Under the pieces are notes generated by a model. That model saw only the letters and a program-made list of their open reading frames with translations, searched no databases and was not told the origin of the DNA. DNA of 64,000 nucleotides from Tissierellales bacterium (lineage in GTDB: Bacteria; Bacillota; Clostridia; Tissierellales; Sedimentibacteraceae). Location of the stretch: assembly GCA_018433765.1 (NCBI GenBank), contig JAHDQO010000012.1:108289-172288 (forward strand), given 5' to 3'. Positions 8,887 to 18,864 of the stretch are shown piece after piece; position 1 is the first letter of the stretch, and each line of letters opens with the position of its first letter. The position numbers and the translations under genes are program-made.

Positions 8887-11499
8887 TTAGTTTTTGTAAA
8901 ATATTTCTTCATCAGAAGTATAAAGTTCAAATGAATCATCATATTGTATATATCTTACGTTATTTTTTACAGAAACATCTTCTTCTTCACCTTCCCAAAC
9001 AACAAATATGTTGTTTTCTACTGAAGCTTTTTCTAAATATTGTTCAAATACATCAAGTTCACGATTGTCATTAAACATTCTTAAACTTCCATTTAAATGA
9101 ATAACAATTTTCTTATCTTTATATAACTCAAGACCTTTTATAGTCTGCCACTGCGTTATATTAGATTCATTTATACTTCCTTTAGATATATCAGTAAATA
9201 TTACAATATTATCTTTGGTTTCTTCTAATTCAGTGTCTTTTACAATTTGACCATTTTCTATTTTAAGTTTGTAATCATATTCTCCTATATCTTTAACATC
9301 TTCAATTCTAATTAAATCTTCATAATTAGTTTCATCACATATTTTAATTTCTTTATCATCAGGTTCATATAAAGCTCTTAAATTATCTATATAAATACTT
9401 CCTGTATCTTTCATAGTTTCGTTTATTTCTGCTAAATATACATTTTTTAGTTTCACTGGATAAGAAGCACTTTCAGGAATTTTAGCAGTTACCCATTTCC
9501 AACCTTCCCAATCTACTGTTTCAGCAAAATCTAATTTATATAAAGTGCCTGTTCTGTCAGTAATTCTACATCTAAGCCAATGATCTTTACTATCACCGTA
9601 AACCCACATACCTACTGCTTTAGGTTTACCTTTTAGAAGTATTCCACCGTCAGCAAAGTCTACAAAAGCAATACTCTGATCTGTCATTTTAGTAAAATCA
9701 TAGTTTAATTTTAATGAATAGGCTCCTTCTTTTTGCTCAGAAGATTTTTCTATACTTCCACCTGAGTTACTTGGATATTCTGAATAAGATATATTTTCAA
9801 AATCTTCAAAACTTTCAATAGTTACAGGCTTGTATCCTACTTTAACATAAATATTTTCTACAGCTTCTCCAAATCTTGCTGTAATAGCTCCCATGTTAGA
9901 AGAGGTTCCTGCTGTGAAGATACCATTATCAACTTTACCTACTCTGTTACGATAAGACCATTTTATAACATTAGGTGAGATATAAGCAGTATTACCATCT
10001 TTATCAATACCTATTATATCACCTAAGTCATATGTCTCTTCCTTATCTAGAATAAAGAAGTCATTTTCAAATACAAGATCTACAGGTGTATCAAAAACTT
10101 CAATTTCGGTAGAATCTGTTATATCTCCGTAAGAAGTTTCAATTTCAATCGTTCCTGTTCTAGTTGGCTTAAACTGCATGTCAGAGAATTCTCCACTTTT
10201 AGTGCTAGTTTCAAATTTCAAATTATCAGTATCTAATCCAATTTGATTGTAATATTGATCATATGCATTTACTTTAAGAGAAACATATGTGTCTTTAAAT
10301 ACTTTAGTATACTCTGGTACTATTTCAATATGTTTAACTGTATCACTAATTGGAGATGTATTGAAAATTCCAAATCCATTGTCAACATTTCTTTGTTTTC
10401 CATCAGATGGGAAGTTCACAACTTTAATATTTCCATTTCTTAAGAAATCAACTCCCATTGTAGTAGAACCTCCACCATCCATGTTTACAGCTTCATAGGC
10501 TCCTAACTCTATCATGATTTCAGCTAGCTCTTCTTGAGTAACTCCTGTATAGTTTTTGTTTCGTCCATCCACTGTTACTAGAATCATTTCAGTTTTATCT
10601 TTATTAAAACCAACTGCAGTCCTTGGATGTCTGCCTTTAATGCTGCTATTTATTTTATAAAGCATTCCATCCTTTACAAGGTAATTAACACCACCAGCAG
10701 CCCAATTGATATTTTCAGGACTAAAATCAAATTCATAATTAAGGTTAACATTAGTGCCTACCTGAAAAGCAGAAGCAAGTTCATCTTTTTTTATTGCACT
10801 GCATACAATTACATACCCATTTTTAGGTATAGTAACTGAAGGCTGGTTTATTCTTATAGCTTGTACTACATCATTTGCAACAACTATTTCTATTAATTCT
10901 CTACCAGCTGTACTTCCTATAGATTTACTACCCCAACTGTCATTAAGTACAACAATCTCTCCTTTAAAAGCTCCTAATTTATTTACAGCTGCTACATAAA
11001 ATATACTATTATTTTGAGCTCTAAGATAAACATTAGGCTGCCATATTGATATGTCAAAATTGTTATCTTTTGTAGAGGTTATAGTAGGGTACTCATAACC
11101 CGGAGAGTTTGGAGAAGAAACTACTTGTCCATTATGAATTAAAGTTCCCATAGGAAAAGATATAGCTGTCATATTAAAGAAATCACCATTAATGCCTGCT
11201 ACGGCGTTATTTGATTTCAGCATATCTGTTAAGTCAGTACGTTCAGAAATACCATTTTTATTAAATATAGGTTCTACCTTTGTATGTTCGCTAGTTAAAT
11301 CTGCTCTTACAACATTTATATTTATCCATCCTATGGATGAATATTTTTCTATATGTTCATAAGTTATTCCATCAGAAAGTCTTTCACTTTCTGTATTGTT
11401 ATGTATTGTAAAAAAGTCGGATGCAAATCCCAAAGTTGAAAACAATAGAGTTAATATAACTGTAAATACAGTGAATTTTGTGAATTTTTTTAGTTTCAT
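8887..11499 (-). CDS. Large exported protein with phosphodiester glycosidase (NAGPA/DUF2233) domain
   Basis: 870 residues with a clear signal peptide (about 1-26, ending GFAS). The first half is an NAGPA-like domain: early AGINGDFFN, then GRHPRTAVGFNKDKTEMILVTVDGR and YEAVNMDGGGSTTM near residues 300-350, the usual core of this family. The middle has Ig-like/bacterial beta-sandwich segments, then a jelly-roll, carbohydrate-binding-like stretch (about 580-700). The end is a short alpha/beta region (IVIFTDISKG) resembling a truncated metallophosphatase-like module. Family members hydrolyse glycan phosphodiesters or act on wall polymers; the substrate here is unknown. It is monocistronic, with no sorting motif seen. 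Confidence 0.82.
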   Translation of the reverse strand: MKLKKFTKFTVFTVILTLLFSTLGFASDFFTIHNNTESERLSDGITYEHIEKYSSIGWININVVRADLTSEHTKVEPIFNKNGISERTDLTDMLKSNNAVAGINGDFFNMTAISFPMGTLIHNGQVVSSPNSPGYEYPTITSTKDNNFDISIWQPNVYLRAQNNSIFYVAAVNKLGAFKGEIVVLNDSWGSKSIGSTAGRELIEIVVANDVVQAIRINQPSVTIPKNGYVIVCSAIKKDELASAFQVGTNVNLNYEFDFSPENINWAAGGVNYLVKDGMLYKINSSIKGRHPRTAVGFNKDKTEMILVTVDGRNKNYTGVTQEELAEIMIELGAYEAVNMDGGGSTTMGVDFLRNGNIKVVNFPSDGKQRNVDNGFGIFNTSPISDTVKHIEIVPEYTKVFKDTYVSLKVNAYDQYYNQIGLDTDNLKFETSTKSGEFSDMQFKPTRTGTIEIETSYGDITDSTEIEVFDTPVDLVFENDFFILDKEETYDLGDIIGIDKDGNTAYISPNVIKWSYRNRVGKVDNGIFTAGTSSNMGAITARFGEAVENIYVKVGYKPVTIESFEDFENISYSEYPSNSGGSIEKSSEQKEGAYSLKLNYDFTKMTDQSIAFVDFADGGILLKGKPKAVGMWVYGDSKDHWLRCRITDRTGTLYKLDFAETVDWEGWKWVTAKIPESASYPVKLKNVYLAEINETMKDTGSIYIDNLRALYEPDDKEIKICDETNYEDLIRIEDVKDIGEYDYKLKIENGQIVKDTELEETKDNIVIFTDISKGSINESNITQWQTIKGLELYKDKKIVIHLNGSLRMFNDNRELDVFEQYLEKASVENNIFVVWEGEEEDVSVKNNVRYIQYDDSFELYTSDEEIFYKN

Positions 11500-11626
11500 A
11501 AATATGTCCTTTCTTCAGTTTATTTAATAATAAATATTATTTAATATTCAATCTAGTTTAATAAGTTTAATCTATCACTCTCCTCCATTTTAAATTTAAT
11601 TTTTAATCATTATATATAGGTTTTCA

Positions 11627-12337
11627 TTATTTCCAAATGCTTAAATTACTTCCATTCATTAAAGAAGTTAATAATCTGTCTCGAGAGTCTGGTATATCTT
11701 TATAAATATTGTTTAGGATATGTTTAACTTCTTCTCGTTTAGTGTTTTTATCCATTGGACAAGGACTCTTAGCAATTGGAATATCATGTCTATTAACAGC
11801 GCTAATTATTTGTTTTTCTTTTAAATAGACCATAGGTCTTATATTATGTATATTTTTTCTAGACAAATACGTAACAGGTTTGAAAGTTGCTATTCTACCT
11901 TCATAAAACATACTCAGAAAGAGGGTTTCTATAGCATCATCTGCATGATGTCCAAGAGCTACTTTATTATAACCTAATTCTTTTACTGCATCATGAAGAG
12001 CTCCTCTTCTCATTTTTGCACATAAAGAACAGGGATTCTTTTCTTTTCTAATATCAAATACAATTTTTGCAATTTGTGTATCAACAATTTTATATGGTAC
12101 ATTTATTGTTTTAAAATAGTTTTCTACTTTAGGTAAATCATAATTATCAAAACCTAAATTTAGAGTAATAGCAGATAACTCATATTTAACAGGACTAAAG
12201 TTTTGAAACAGCTTTAATCCGTATAGTAAAATCATGCTATCTTTTCCGCCTGAAACTCCTACAGCTACTTTATCTCCATCTTGTATCATATTAAAATCTT
12301 GAACGGCTTTACGAATACCTCCAAGTATTTGCTTCAT
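11627..12337 (-). CDS. TtcA-like tRNA sulfurtransferase / PP-loop ATPase
   Basis: 236 residues of the TtcA/TtuA-like PP-loop family. The ATP pyrophosphatase motif is VGVSGGKDSMILLYGL. The Cys pair in CSLCAKMRRGAL is the paired-cysteine motif that holds an Fe-S cluster or persulfide, and ALGHHADDAIETLFLSMFYEG is highly conserved. Family members thiolate C32 of tRNA (TtcA) or related positions using ATP. A third conserved Cys lies in KSPCPMD. It is shorter than E. coli TtcA (about 310), typical for clostridial homologues. The target base cannot be decided from sequence. Confidence 0.85.
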   Translation of the reverse strand: MKQILGGIRKAVQDFNMIQDGDKVAVGVSGGKDSMILLYGLKLFQNFSPVKYELSAITLNLGFDNYDLPKVENYFKTINVPYKIVDTQIAKIVFDIRKEKNPCSLCAKMRRGALHDAVKELGYNKVALGHHADDAIETLFLSMFYEGRIATFKPVTYLSRKNIHNIRPMVYLKEKQIISAVNRHDIPIAKSPCPMDKNTKREEVKHILNNIYKDIPDSRDRLLTSLMNGSNLSIWK

Positions 12338-12779
12338 AAGTAATCTCCTCTTAAATTAATAAATCAATTTTATTCACAATTTATATGCTTTACGTTAGTA
12401 AAGATACTATGTTACTAGTTTTTACTTTTCTCATTTCTTTGTTTAATTTTCACAATAGTAAAATATCCATAACTTTACACTTTTATTTAGCTTTTATCTA
12501 AATTGATTATATCATATATTTACTGTAAAAAGATTGCATATATATTACACTTACTAATTTTGACGGAAATAAAATATAAAAGTTCAAGTATCTGTATACC
12601 TAAAAATAGGCTATTGTGTAATGTTAGATGGAAGATTAAATTGTTATTAAGATTATAATAATAGGTATATATAAATAGAAAAATAGTGTATAATTAATAT
12701 TAAATAATAAGAATTTATGGTAGCTGTACTAATATAAAGCAGTATTACAAATTATTAATATAAAATAATGGAGAAGAAA
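12338..12779. other. 442-bp intergenic region with two repeat copies
   Basis: No gene is visible between ttcA-like (minus) and the export protein (plus). It holds an inverted copy of the CTTTAC-GTTA-GTAAAG repeat at 12387-12403 and a direct degenerate copy at 12715-12740. The rest is very AT-rich and should contain both divergent promoters. Confidence 0.6.
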
Positions 12780-13247
12780 ATGAGCATATTTGATGTTGTA
12801 CAAGATGAGCTTATAGTTATAATATTTTCTATGCTTCCAATTGTGGAACTTAGAGGAGGAATACCTCTGGCTATTAGTATGGGTTTTACACCTTTTACAG
12901 GTTTTTTATTAAGTGTTTTAGGTAATTTGATTCCTATACCCTTTTTAATAAAATTGTATAGACCTATTATACGATATATCGCTAGGTCGAAATTATTTGT
13001 TAAACCTGCGAGTTGGGTTGTAAAGAAAGTGGATACAAGCAGTAAAAAAGTTAAAAAATATGAATTACTGGGTCTATTTCTTTTAGTGGCTATACCACTC
13101 CCTACTACAGGTGCTTGGACAGGCTCTGCTGTAGCAGCCTTTTTAAAACTTGACTTTAAAAAGTCGTGGCTAATAGTATCTTTAGGTGTAGTAACAGCAG
13201 GAATTATAATGTTAATGCTTAGTTATTTTGGATTAATGGTTTTATAA
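12780..13247 (+). CDS. Small multidrug export family membrane protein (PF06695 type)
   Basis: 155 residues, largely hydrophobic, with about four transmembrane segments. The conserved VELRGGIPLAISMGFTPF motif and the LLVAIPLPTTGAWTGSAVAAFL motif are typical of the 'putative small multidrug export' family. Transport function in this family is weakly supported experimentally, so the name is provisional. The ATG at 12780 has GGAGAAG just upstream; an ATG at 12768 lies before that site and is unlikely. It is followed by a very long perfect inverted repeat. Confidence 0.8.
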   Translation: MSIFDVVQDELIVIIFSMLPIVELRGGIPLAISMGFTPFTGFLLSVLGNLIPIPFLIKLYRPIIRYIARSKLFVKPASWVVKKVDTSSKKVKKYELLGLFLLVAIPLPTTGAWTGSAVAAFLKLDFKKSWLIVSLGVVTAGIIMLMLSYFGLMVL

Positions 13248-13322
13248 AATAACTTCTGAACTATTATAGTAATGTCAAATAATCTAATTATTTACCAACA
13301 ATTTTTAACTAATTTTATATCT

Positions 13323-13381
13323 TAGTGAAGAGAAAAACACCAGATTGATATATCTCAGTCAGGTGTTTTTCTCTTCACTAT
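13323..13381. terminator. Long perfect inverted repeat, probable bidirectional terminator
   Basis: Arms 13323-13341 and 13362-13380 are perfectly complementary over 19 bp (outer TAGTGAAGAG), with a 20-nt loop that can pair further. The downstream flank is only weakly T-rich; GTTTTTC lies inside the arm. Confidence 0.6.
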
Positions 13382-13453
13382 TTATTGTTTTAATTAAAAT
13401 TATTTAGTACTCTTAACAATATATATTTGGTAATAAAATATATTTAAAAAAAT

Positions 13454-13485
13454 TTGAGTAAGATTTAGAGAGATTATGGTATAAT
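13454..13485 (+). promoter_or_regulatory. Extended -10 promoter for the ABC exporter
   Basis: TGG-TATAAT at 13477-13485 is an extended -10. A TTGAGT at 13454 is a poorly spaced -35 (20 bp). It lies 58 bp before the first ABC gene. Confidence 0.55.
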
Positions 13486-13542
13486 AGTTAATGTTTAGTC
13501 TCTTTTTGACATAAACTTAAACTTATATTGTGGGGTGATATT

Positions 13543-15333
13543 ATGGAAGATAAAAATTCTACAGAGCGTAAAGGAATTATGAGTTTAATTAAAAGTAATT
13601 ATATACGCAGCTATTTTAAAAAGTATAAATATCAATATATCATAGGAATAGCAATTCTTGTTTTTATTGATATACTTCAGTTGAGAGTTCCTCTTGTCAT
13701 TGGAGACGCAGCAGATGGTTTAGAATCTGGAATCATCGATATGGCTGGACTTCTTTATTATGTAAAAATATTAGCAGTGATTGGCTTGGGAGTAGCAGTC
13801 GGAAGGTTCGGATGGAGAAGTTTTATATTTGGAACATCAAGAAGAATAGAATATGATATTAGAAATGATTTGTTTAGTCATCTTGAATTACTGTCTGTTA
13901 GATATTTTAATGAAAATAAGACTGGAGACATTATGGCACATATGACAAATGACTTAAATGCAGTTAGAATGGCAGTAGGTCCAGGAGTACTAATGATATG
14001 TGATTCGTTTACTATCGGGTTATTAACAATAATTAATATGATTACGCAAATAGATATTAAGTTAACCATTTTAGCAGCTATACCATTAAGTCTTATTGCT
14101 ATAACTATGGCTATATTTGGTAAAGAAATGCATAGTAGATTTAAAGGTAAACAGGAAGCGTTTGCTAAAATGTCAGATTACACACAAGAAAATATTTCAG
14201 GAATAAAAGTAATAAAAGCATTTGTTCAGGAAGCAAAAGAAATAGAAGCGTTTAAGGAAATTAACAAAAATAATTATGATAAAAATGTTCATTTACTTAA
14301 GTTATATGCGCTTATGAATCCTTATATGAGGGCTATATCAGGTGCATCTATAGCCATAGCTATTGGATATGGTGGGTATATAACAATTTTGAATGTAATT
14401 ACATTAGGTCAATTTGTAGCATTTGTACAATATTTAGGTATGCTTGTTTGGCCTATGATAGCAGTAGGTATGACTATTAATATAATATCTATGGGTTCGG
14501 CTTCACTCCAGAGAATAGAGAAGATTTTAGATGAAAAAATAGATATAAAAGATAGTGATAATGTTGAAGATATAAAGGAAATAGAAGGAAGTATTAAAAT
14601 AAAAAATTTATCTTTCAAATATCCTAAATCAGATAATTATGCTTTAGAAAATGTATCATTTAATATTGAAAAAGGTCAGACTTTAGGAATAGTAGGAAGA
14701 ACAGGCAGTGGAAAGACTACTTTAGTTAATTTACTGCTAAGATTGTTTGATCCTGATAGAGGAACTATCTTTATAGGAAACCATGATATTTTGGATATAC
14801 CTCTTAAAACATTAAGAAAAAACATTGGTTATGTTCCACAAGATAATTTCTTGTTTTCTAATACAATATCAAATAATATAGATTTTGGAAAGAGAAACTC
14901 ATCACAAGAAGAAATAATACAATCTGCTAAATCTGCTTGTGTACATGAAAACATTAAGGAGTTTAAGCACGGCTATGAAACAATAGTAGGAGAAAGAGGA
15001 GTAACCTTATCAGGAGGTCAAAAACAAAGAGTTTCTATTGCGAGAGCTTTAATAAAAGAACCCGAAATTCTTATTTTAGATGATTCAGTTTCAGCAGTTG
15101 ATACTGATACAGAAGAAAAAATTCTGTCTCATTTACATGAAAACAGAAAAGGTAAAACAAATATTATCATTGCTCATAGAATATCAACTATACAAAATGC
15201 AGATTTGATAATAGTTTTAGATGATAATAAGATAATTGAACAAGGTAAACATGAAGAACTTATAAAAAATAAGAAATTATACAATAAACTATTTGAAAAA
15301 CAACTTTTAGAAAAAGCATTAGAAGAAAACTAA
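13543..15333 (+). CDS. Heterodimeric ABC exporter subunit, degenerate ATP site
   Basis: 596 residues: an N-terminal exporter transmembrane domain (six helices, about 20-320) and a C-terminal ABC ATPase. Walker A is GRTGSGKTTL and the signature is canonical (TLSGGQKQR). Walker B reads EILILDDSVSAVD: the catalytic Glu is replaced by Asp514. This is the hallmark of the degenerate-site half of heterodimeric exporters such as BmrC/BmrD or TM287/TM288. The partner follows at 15623. The start at 13543 has GGGGTG upstream; the 13528 frame start overlaps that site. It likely exports drugs, lipids or peptides; the substrate is unknown. Confidence 0.92.
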   Translation: MEDKNSTERKGIMSLIKSNYIRSYFKKYKYQYIIGIAILVFIDILQLRVPLVIGDAADGLESGIIDMAGLLYYVKILAVIGLGVAVGRFGWRSFIFGTSRRIEYDIRNDLFSHLELLSVRYFNENKTGDIMAHMTNDLNAVRMAVGPGVLMICDSFTIGLLTIINMITQIDIKLTILAAIPLSLIAITMAIFGKEMHSRFKGKQEAFAKMSDYTQENISGIKVIKAFVQEAKEIEAFKEINKNNYDKNVHLLKLYALMNPYMRAISGASIAIAIGYGGYITILNVITLGQFVAFVQYLGMLVWPMIAVGMTINIISMGSASLQRIEKILDEKIDIKDSDNVEDIKEIEGSIKIKNLSFKYPKSDNYALENVSFNIEKGQTLGIVGRTGSGKTTLVNLLLRLFDPDRGTIFIGNHDILDIPLKTLRKNIGYVPQDNFLFSNTISNNIDFGKRNSSQEEIIQSAKSACVHENIKEFKHGYETIVGERGVTLSGGQKQRVSIARALIKEPEILILDDSVSAVDTDTEEKILSHLHENRKGKTNIIIAHRISTIQNADLIIVLDDNKIIEQGKHEELIKNKKLYNKLFEKQLLEKALEEN

Positions 15334-15622
15334 TAAGATAAAAGATAAAAGTTAAAAGATAAAAGTTATGGTAGCTTTACTAACGTAAAGCAGATTAAAC
15401 GAGAAACGAGGAAGTAGAAACGAGTAACATGGTGGTTTTACTGATGTAAAGGTCAAAGAATTGAGAATAGAGAATTAAATGAATAAATTTTCTTTTAAAA
15501 TTTAAACAATGTTACTAGTTACTAGTTACTAATTCCTCATTTGAAAGAAGTGCGAAGCACATTTCAGTGTTTTTCCGTGTATTTCCGTGGTTAATACTAT
15601 TACCGAAAGGAGTGAATATAAT
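15334..15622 (+). repeat. Intergenic repeat cluster between the two ABC genes
   Basis: This 289-bp gap splits the exporter pair. It contains a full repeat at 15366-15391 with hairpin GCTTTAC-taac-GTAAAGC, a second copy at 15427-15451, a tandem GTTACTA stretch near 15512-15532, a hairpin GAAGTGCGAAGCAC near 15547-15560, and TTCCGTG repeated twice near 15573-15590. Related segments occur at 5785, 12387, 12715 and 58813-58896. No coding potential. Confidence 0.7.
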
Positions 15623-17674
15623 ATGTCTAACTATAAGAGCAGTGACGAAAAGGAGTTTAGCAAATATGATGCTAAATTGATGAAAAGATTACTTAAATAT
15701 GCTAAACCTTATAGTTTTTATATAATTATTACTGTTATAATTTTGTTAGGAGTAATAGGACTTGAGTTATACCAGCCAATACTTCTTGGTAGTGCTGTTG
15801 ATGATTTTATAAGCAGTTATGATAAAACTTATTCAATAGTAGATGAAACAGTAGCAGAAGCAGTACAAATAAAAGATTATTATTTAATAAAAGATAAAAA
15901 TAAATTATTAGACAATAAGTTAAAAGCTAAGGTGGTATATATAGGTGACAAATACTATTTAGTTGCTAACCTGACAAATGATGAATTAAGCAATTTAGAG
16001 ATGATATTAAAAGAAAGTCAAGAAAGTATAGATAATATCAAATCAAAATATGAAGTTGCTCTATTAAATAAAGAGGATTTAAAAATAATCAGAAAAAATG
16101 ATATAAGTGGAATTACTAAACTTGCTCTAATTTATGTTGCAGTAGTAATAGTTTCAGCACTTCTATCATATGGAGCATTAATGATATTACAGATAGCAGG
16201 ACAAAAAATTATATATAATATAAGAATGGATATTTTCTCTCATATTCAAACTTTATCTATAAGCTTTTTCAATAAATATCCTATAGGAAAACTTGTTACC
16301 AGAGTAACTAATGATACAGAAGCATTAAATGAATTGTACACTAGCGTTATTGCAAATACATTAAAAAGTATTTTTCTATTAATTGGTGTTATTATAACAA
16401 TGATTAGTTATAATCTTAAATTGTCATTGATAACTTTTATAGTTATACCTTTTATAGTATTGTTTACATTTATATTTAGACAGGTTTCACGTAAAATATA
16501 TAGAGAGATAAGAGGAAAGTTAGCATCTATAAATGCATTTATTTCTGAACATATATCAGGTATGAAAATGGTACAAATTTTTGCTGTTGAAGATAAAGTG
16601 TACAAAGAATTTGATGAAGCAAATGGTGGACTTAAGAAAGAATTTCTAAAACAGCTTAAAGCTTATAGTATTTTTAGACCATCAATGTATTTGCTAAATA
16701 TAGTAGCACTTGCACTTTTAATAGGATTTGGAGGTAAAATGGTTCTTGAAGGAGCTATAACAATAGGAACAATAGTAGTTTTCCAAAGATACATAGGCAA
16801 GTTTTTTGAACCTATACAAGAACTTGCTGAACAGTTGAATGTATTGCAGTCAGCTATGGCTTCATCTGAAAGAATATTTAAATTGATGGATACAGAGCCT
16901 GAAATAAAAGATAAAGAAAGTGCTTTAGAGCTTACTAAAATAAAAGGTGAAATTGAATTTAAAAATGTATGGTTTGCTTATAAAAAAGATGAATGGATTT
17001 TGAAAGATATATCATTTAAAATAAACCCAGGTGAAACTGTTGCATTTGTAGGAGCTACAGGAGCAGGAAAAACAACTATACAAAATCTTATATGCAGGTA
17101 TTATGATATACAAAAAGGCGAAATATTAATTGATGGAATAAATATTAATGATATAAAAATAGAAAGCCTAAGGAAAAATATAGGGCAGATGCTTCAAGAT
17201 GTATTTCTTTTCACTGGCAATATTAAAAGCAATATAAGGCTTAGAAACAACAAAATAACAGATGAAGAAATCATGAAAGCTTCTCAATATGTAAATGCAG
17301 GACATTTTATATCAAAACTACCTAATACCTATGAAGAAGAAGTTTATGAAAGAGGAGCTACTTTTTCAGCAGGACAAAGACAGCTTTTATCATTTGCAAG
17401 AACACTAGCATTTAGACCTTCTGTATTAATTCTAGATGAAGCAACAGCTAATATAGATACAGAAACAGAAGAACTTATACAAGATGCATTAATGAAGATC
17501 ATGCAAGGCCGAACTACTTTAGTAGTAGCACATAGATTATCAACAATACAAAAAGCTGATAATATAATAGTTATGCATAAAGGCCAGATAAGAGAAACAG
17601 GTACACATCAAGAATTATTAAAAAATAAAGGAATATATTATAATTTGTATAAATTACAATATGAAAATGCTTGA
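15623..17674 (+). CDS. Heterodimeric ABC exporter subunit, catalytic ATP site
   Basis: 683 residues. It has an exporter transmembrane domain with an insertion of about 100 mostly polar residues between helices 1 and 2 (about residues 60-160), as in the BmrD/YheH subunit, where it forms an extracellular domain. Walker A is GATGAGKTTI and Walker B has the normal Glu (VLILDEATANID), but the signature is changed to FSAGQRQ. Combined with the Asp-substituted partner this gives one consensus and one degenerate ATP site, exactly the asymmetry of heterodimeric exporters. The ATG at 15623 follows AAAGGAG; the frame is open to 15587. Confidence 0.92.
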   Translation: MSNYKSSDEKEFSKYDAKLMKRLLKYAKPYSFYIIITVIILLGVIGLELYQPILLGSAVDDFISSYDKTYSIVDETVAEAVQIKDYYLIKDKNKLLDNKLKAKVVYIGDKYYLVANLTNDELSNLEMILKESQESIDNIKSKYEVALLNKEDLKIIRKNDISGITKLALIYVAVVIVSALLSYGALMILQIAGQKIIYNIRMDIFSHIQTLSISFFNKYPIGKLVTRVTNDTEALNELYTSVIANTLKSIFLLIGVIITMISYNLKLSLITFIVIPFIVLFTFIFRQVSRKIYREIRGKLASINAFISEHISGMKMVQIFAVEDKVYKEFDEANGGLKKEFLKQLKAYSIFRPSMYLLNIVALALLIGFGGKMVLEGAITIGTIVVFQRYIGKFFEPIQELAEQLNVLQSAMASSERIFKLMDTEPEIKDKESALELTKIKGEIEFKNVWFAYKKDEWILKDISFKINPGETVAFVGATGAGKTTIQNLICRYYDIQKGEILIDGININDIKIESLRKNIGQMLQDVFLFTGNIKSNIRLRNNKITDEEIMKASQYVNAGHFISKLPNTYEEEVYERGATFSAGQRQLLSFARTLAFRPSVLILDEATANIDTETEELIQDALMKIMQGRTTLVVAHRLSTIQKADNIIVMHKGQIRETGTHQELLKNKGIYYNLYKLQYENA

Positions 17675-17706
17675 AAAATAAATTAAAGGATATTAATAAA
17701 AATAAT

Positions 17707-17750
17707 ACAAGTACAAGAAATTTGAAATATTTTCTTGTACTTGTGTTTTA
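17707..17750. terminator. Terminator between convergent ABC and hydrolase genes
   Basis: Perfect 14-bp arms 17707-17720/17731-17744 followed by GTTTTAT. Confidence 0.75.
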
Positions 17751-17774
17751 TAAGATTACAATATATATTATTAT

Positions 17775-18845
17775 TTATTTTACTTGATTTTCTTCTGCAA
17801 TTCTTATAATAGTTTTGATAAATTTTTCAGTTTCTTCTAATTGTGGTAAATGAGCTGAATTTTCAAACCATATTAATTCTTTCTTAGGTGCTTTTAATTG
17901 TTTGTAGAATTCTTCTATAAGAGAAAAAGCAGTTGTATAGTCATATTTACCTACCATAAAATAAACTGGTACTTCAAGCTCTTTAATATCATCTATAAAA
18001 TTGATATCATATACTTCTGATGTTACCACATTTACACATTCCAGTAGTATTTTTTGATAATTTAATTTAGTCATTAAAGTATATTCTGATGATAGAAATA
18101 GTGAAGATATCATTCCTTTTTCTGGTTCAGTTTTGATAGTACCGCCAAAAATATCCAGCCATTTTCTTTGAATTAACTGATCATCAATTGTTTTATAAAG
18201 TGGAGGTCCAATATTTTTAAGTTCTTCTAAAGCTTTTTCATTATTTTCCTCTTTTGATTTTGATAATACGAAATCATAGGATATTTTTTCATTTCTTTTG
18301 CTATCAACATATTGACTAATACTTATATATGCTAAATATTTTTCAGGGTGATTCTTTGCTGCAAGAGTTCCTAATACAGTTCCCCATGAATGTCCTGCTA
18401 TAAATATTTTGCTCTGGTTAAATCTTTTTATTAGATAATCAGTTACTTCATTGGTATCCTTAACAAATTGCTTAACAGTAAAGGAATCCTTTGGTATATC
18501 TTTTGAATAAGATGCTCCACTACCACGTTGATCCCAACGTACTACAACAAATCTTTCTTCAAGTTTCTTCTGATAATGTCTTATATATCCAATCTCACTC
18601 TGACCTGGCCCTCCATGTAAAAATAAAATTACAGGATTATTTATGTTTTTCCCTCTTATAAGCAGGGTTTGATTTATTCCACCAATCTTTACTTCTACTA
18701 TTTCAGCAATACTATTAGGAATCACTTTACCTTTATTTTTTATTTTAGGTGTTTTAGCAGGTATTAGGCAGATTATTAATAAGATTATAATGATTCCTAC
18801 TACTATTCCTCCTAATATTTTTATAAAATTCATCAATACTGTCAT
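17775..18845 (-). CDS. Membrane-anchored alpha/beta hydrolase, proline iminopeptidase-like
   Basis: 356 residues. An N-terminal transmembrane anchor (about 5-28) is followed by an S33-type alpha/beta hydrolase domain. Visible motifs are the oxyanion HGGPGQS (78-83), WDQRGSGAS (about 104-112), the nucleophile elbow GHSWG with Ser153, and a C-terminal acid/His region ending NSAHLPQLEE. HGGPG and DQRGxGxS are diagnostic of the prolyl aminopeptidase family, but substrate prediction from this is weak. It lies downstream of, and in the same direction as, the MerR-methyltransferase gene, with a palindrome in between. AGGAGGG precedes the ATG. Confidence 0.85.
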   Translation of the reverse strand: MTVLMNFIKILGGIVVGIIIILLIICLIPAKTPKIKNKGKVIPNSIAEIVEVKIGGINQTLLIRGKNINNPVILFLHGGPGQSEIGYIRHYQKKLEERFVVVRWDQRGSGASYSKDIPKDSFTVKQFVKDTNEVTDYLIKRFNQSKIFIAGHSWGTVLGTLAAKNHPEKYLAYISISQYVDSKRNEKISYDFVLSKSKEENNEKALEELKNIGPPLYKTIDDQLIQRKWLDIFGGTIKTEPEKGMISSLFLSSEYTLMTKLNYQKILLECVNVVTSEVYDINFIDDIKELEVPVYFMVGKYDYTTAFSLIEEFYKQLKAPKKELIWFENSAHLPQLEETEKFIKTIIRIAEENQVK

Positions 18846-18864
18846 AAATTATGACCCTCCTAAT

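Noticed and set aside
10243..10839. Several plus-strand open frames of 66-70 codons inside the large exported protein gene
   Set aside because: They lie opposite a strong minus-strand gene, lack ribosome sites and have unnatural composition; they are shadows of that gene.
15573..15590. TTCCGTG direct repeats as the start of a CRISPR array
   Set aside because: There are only two short repeats with no spacers of constant length.
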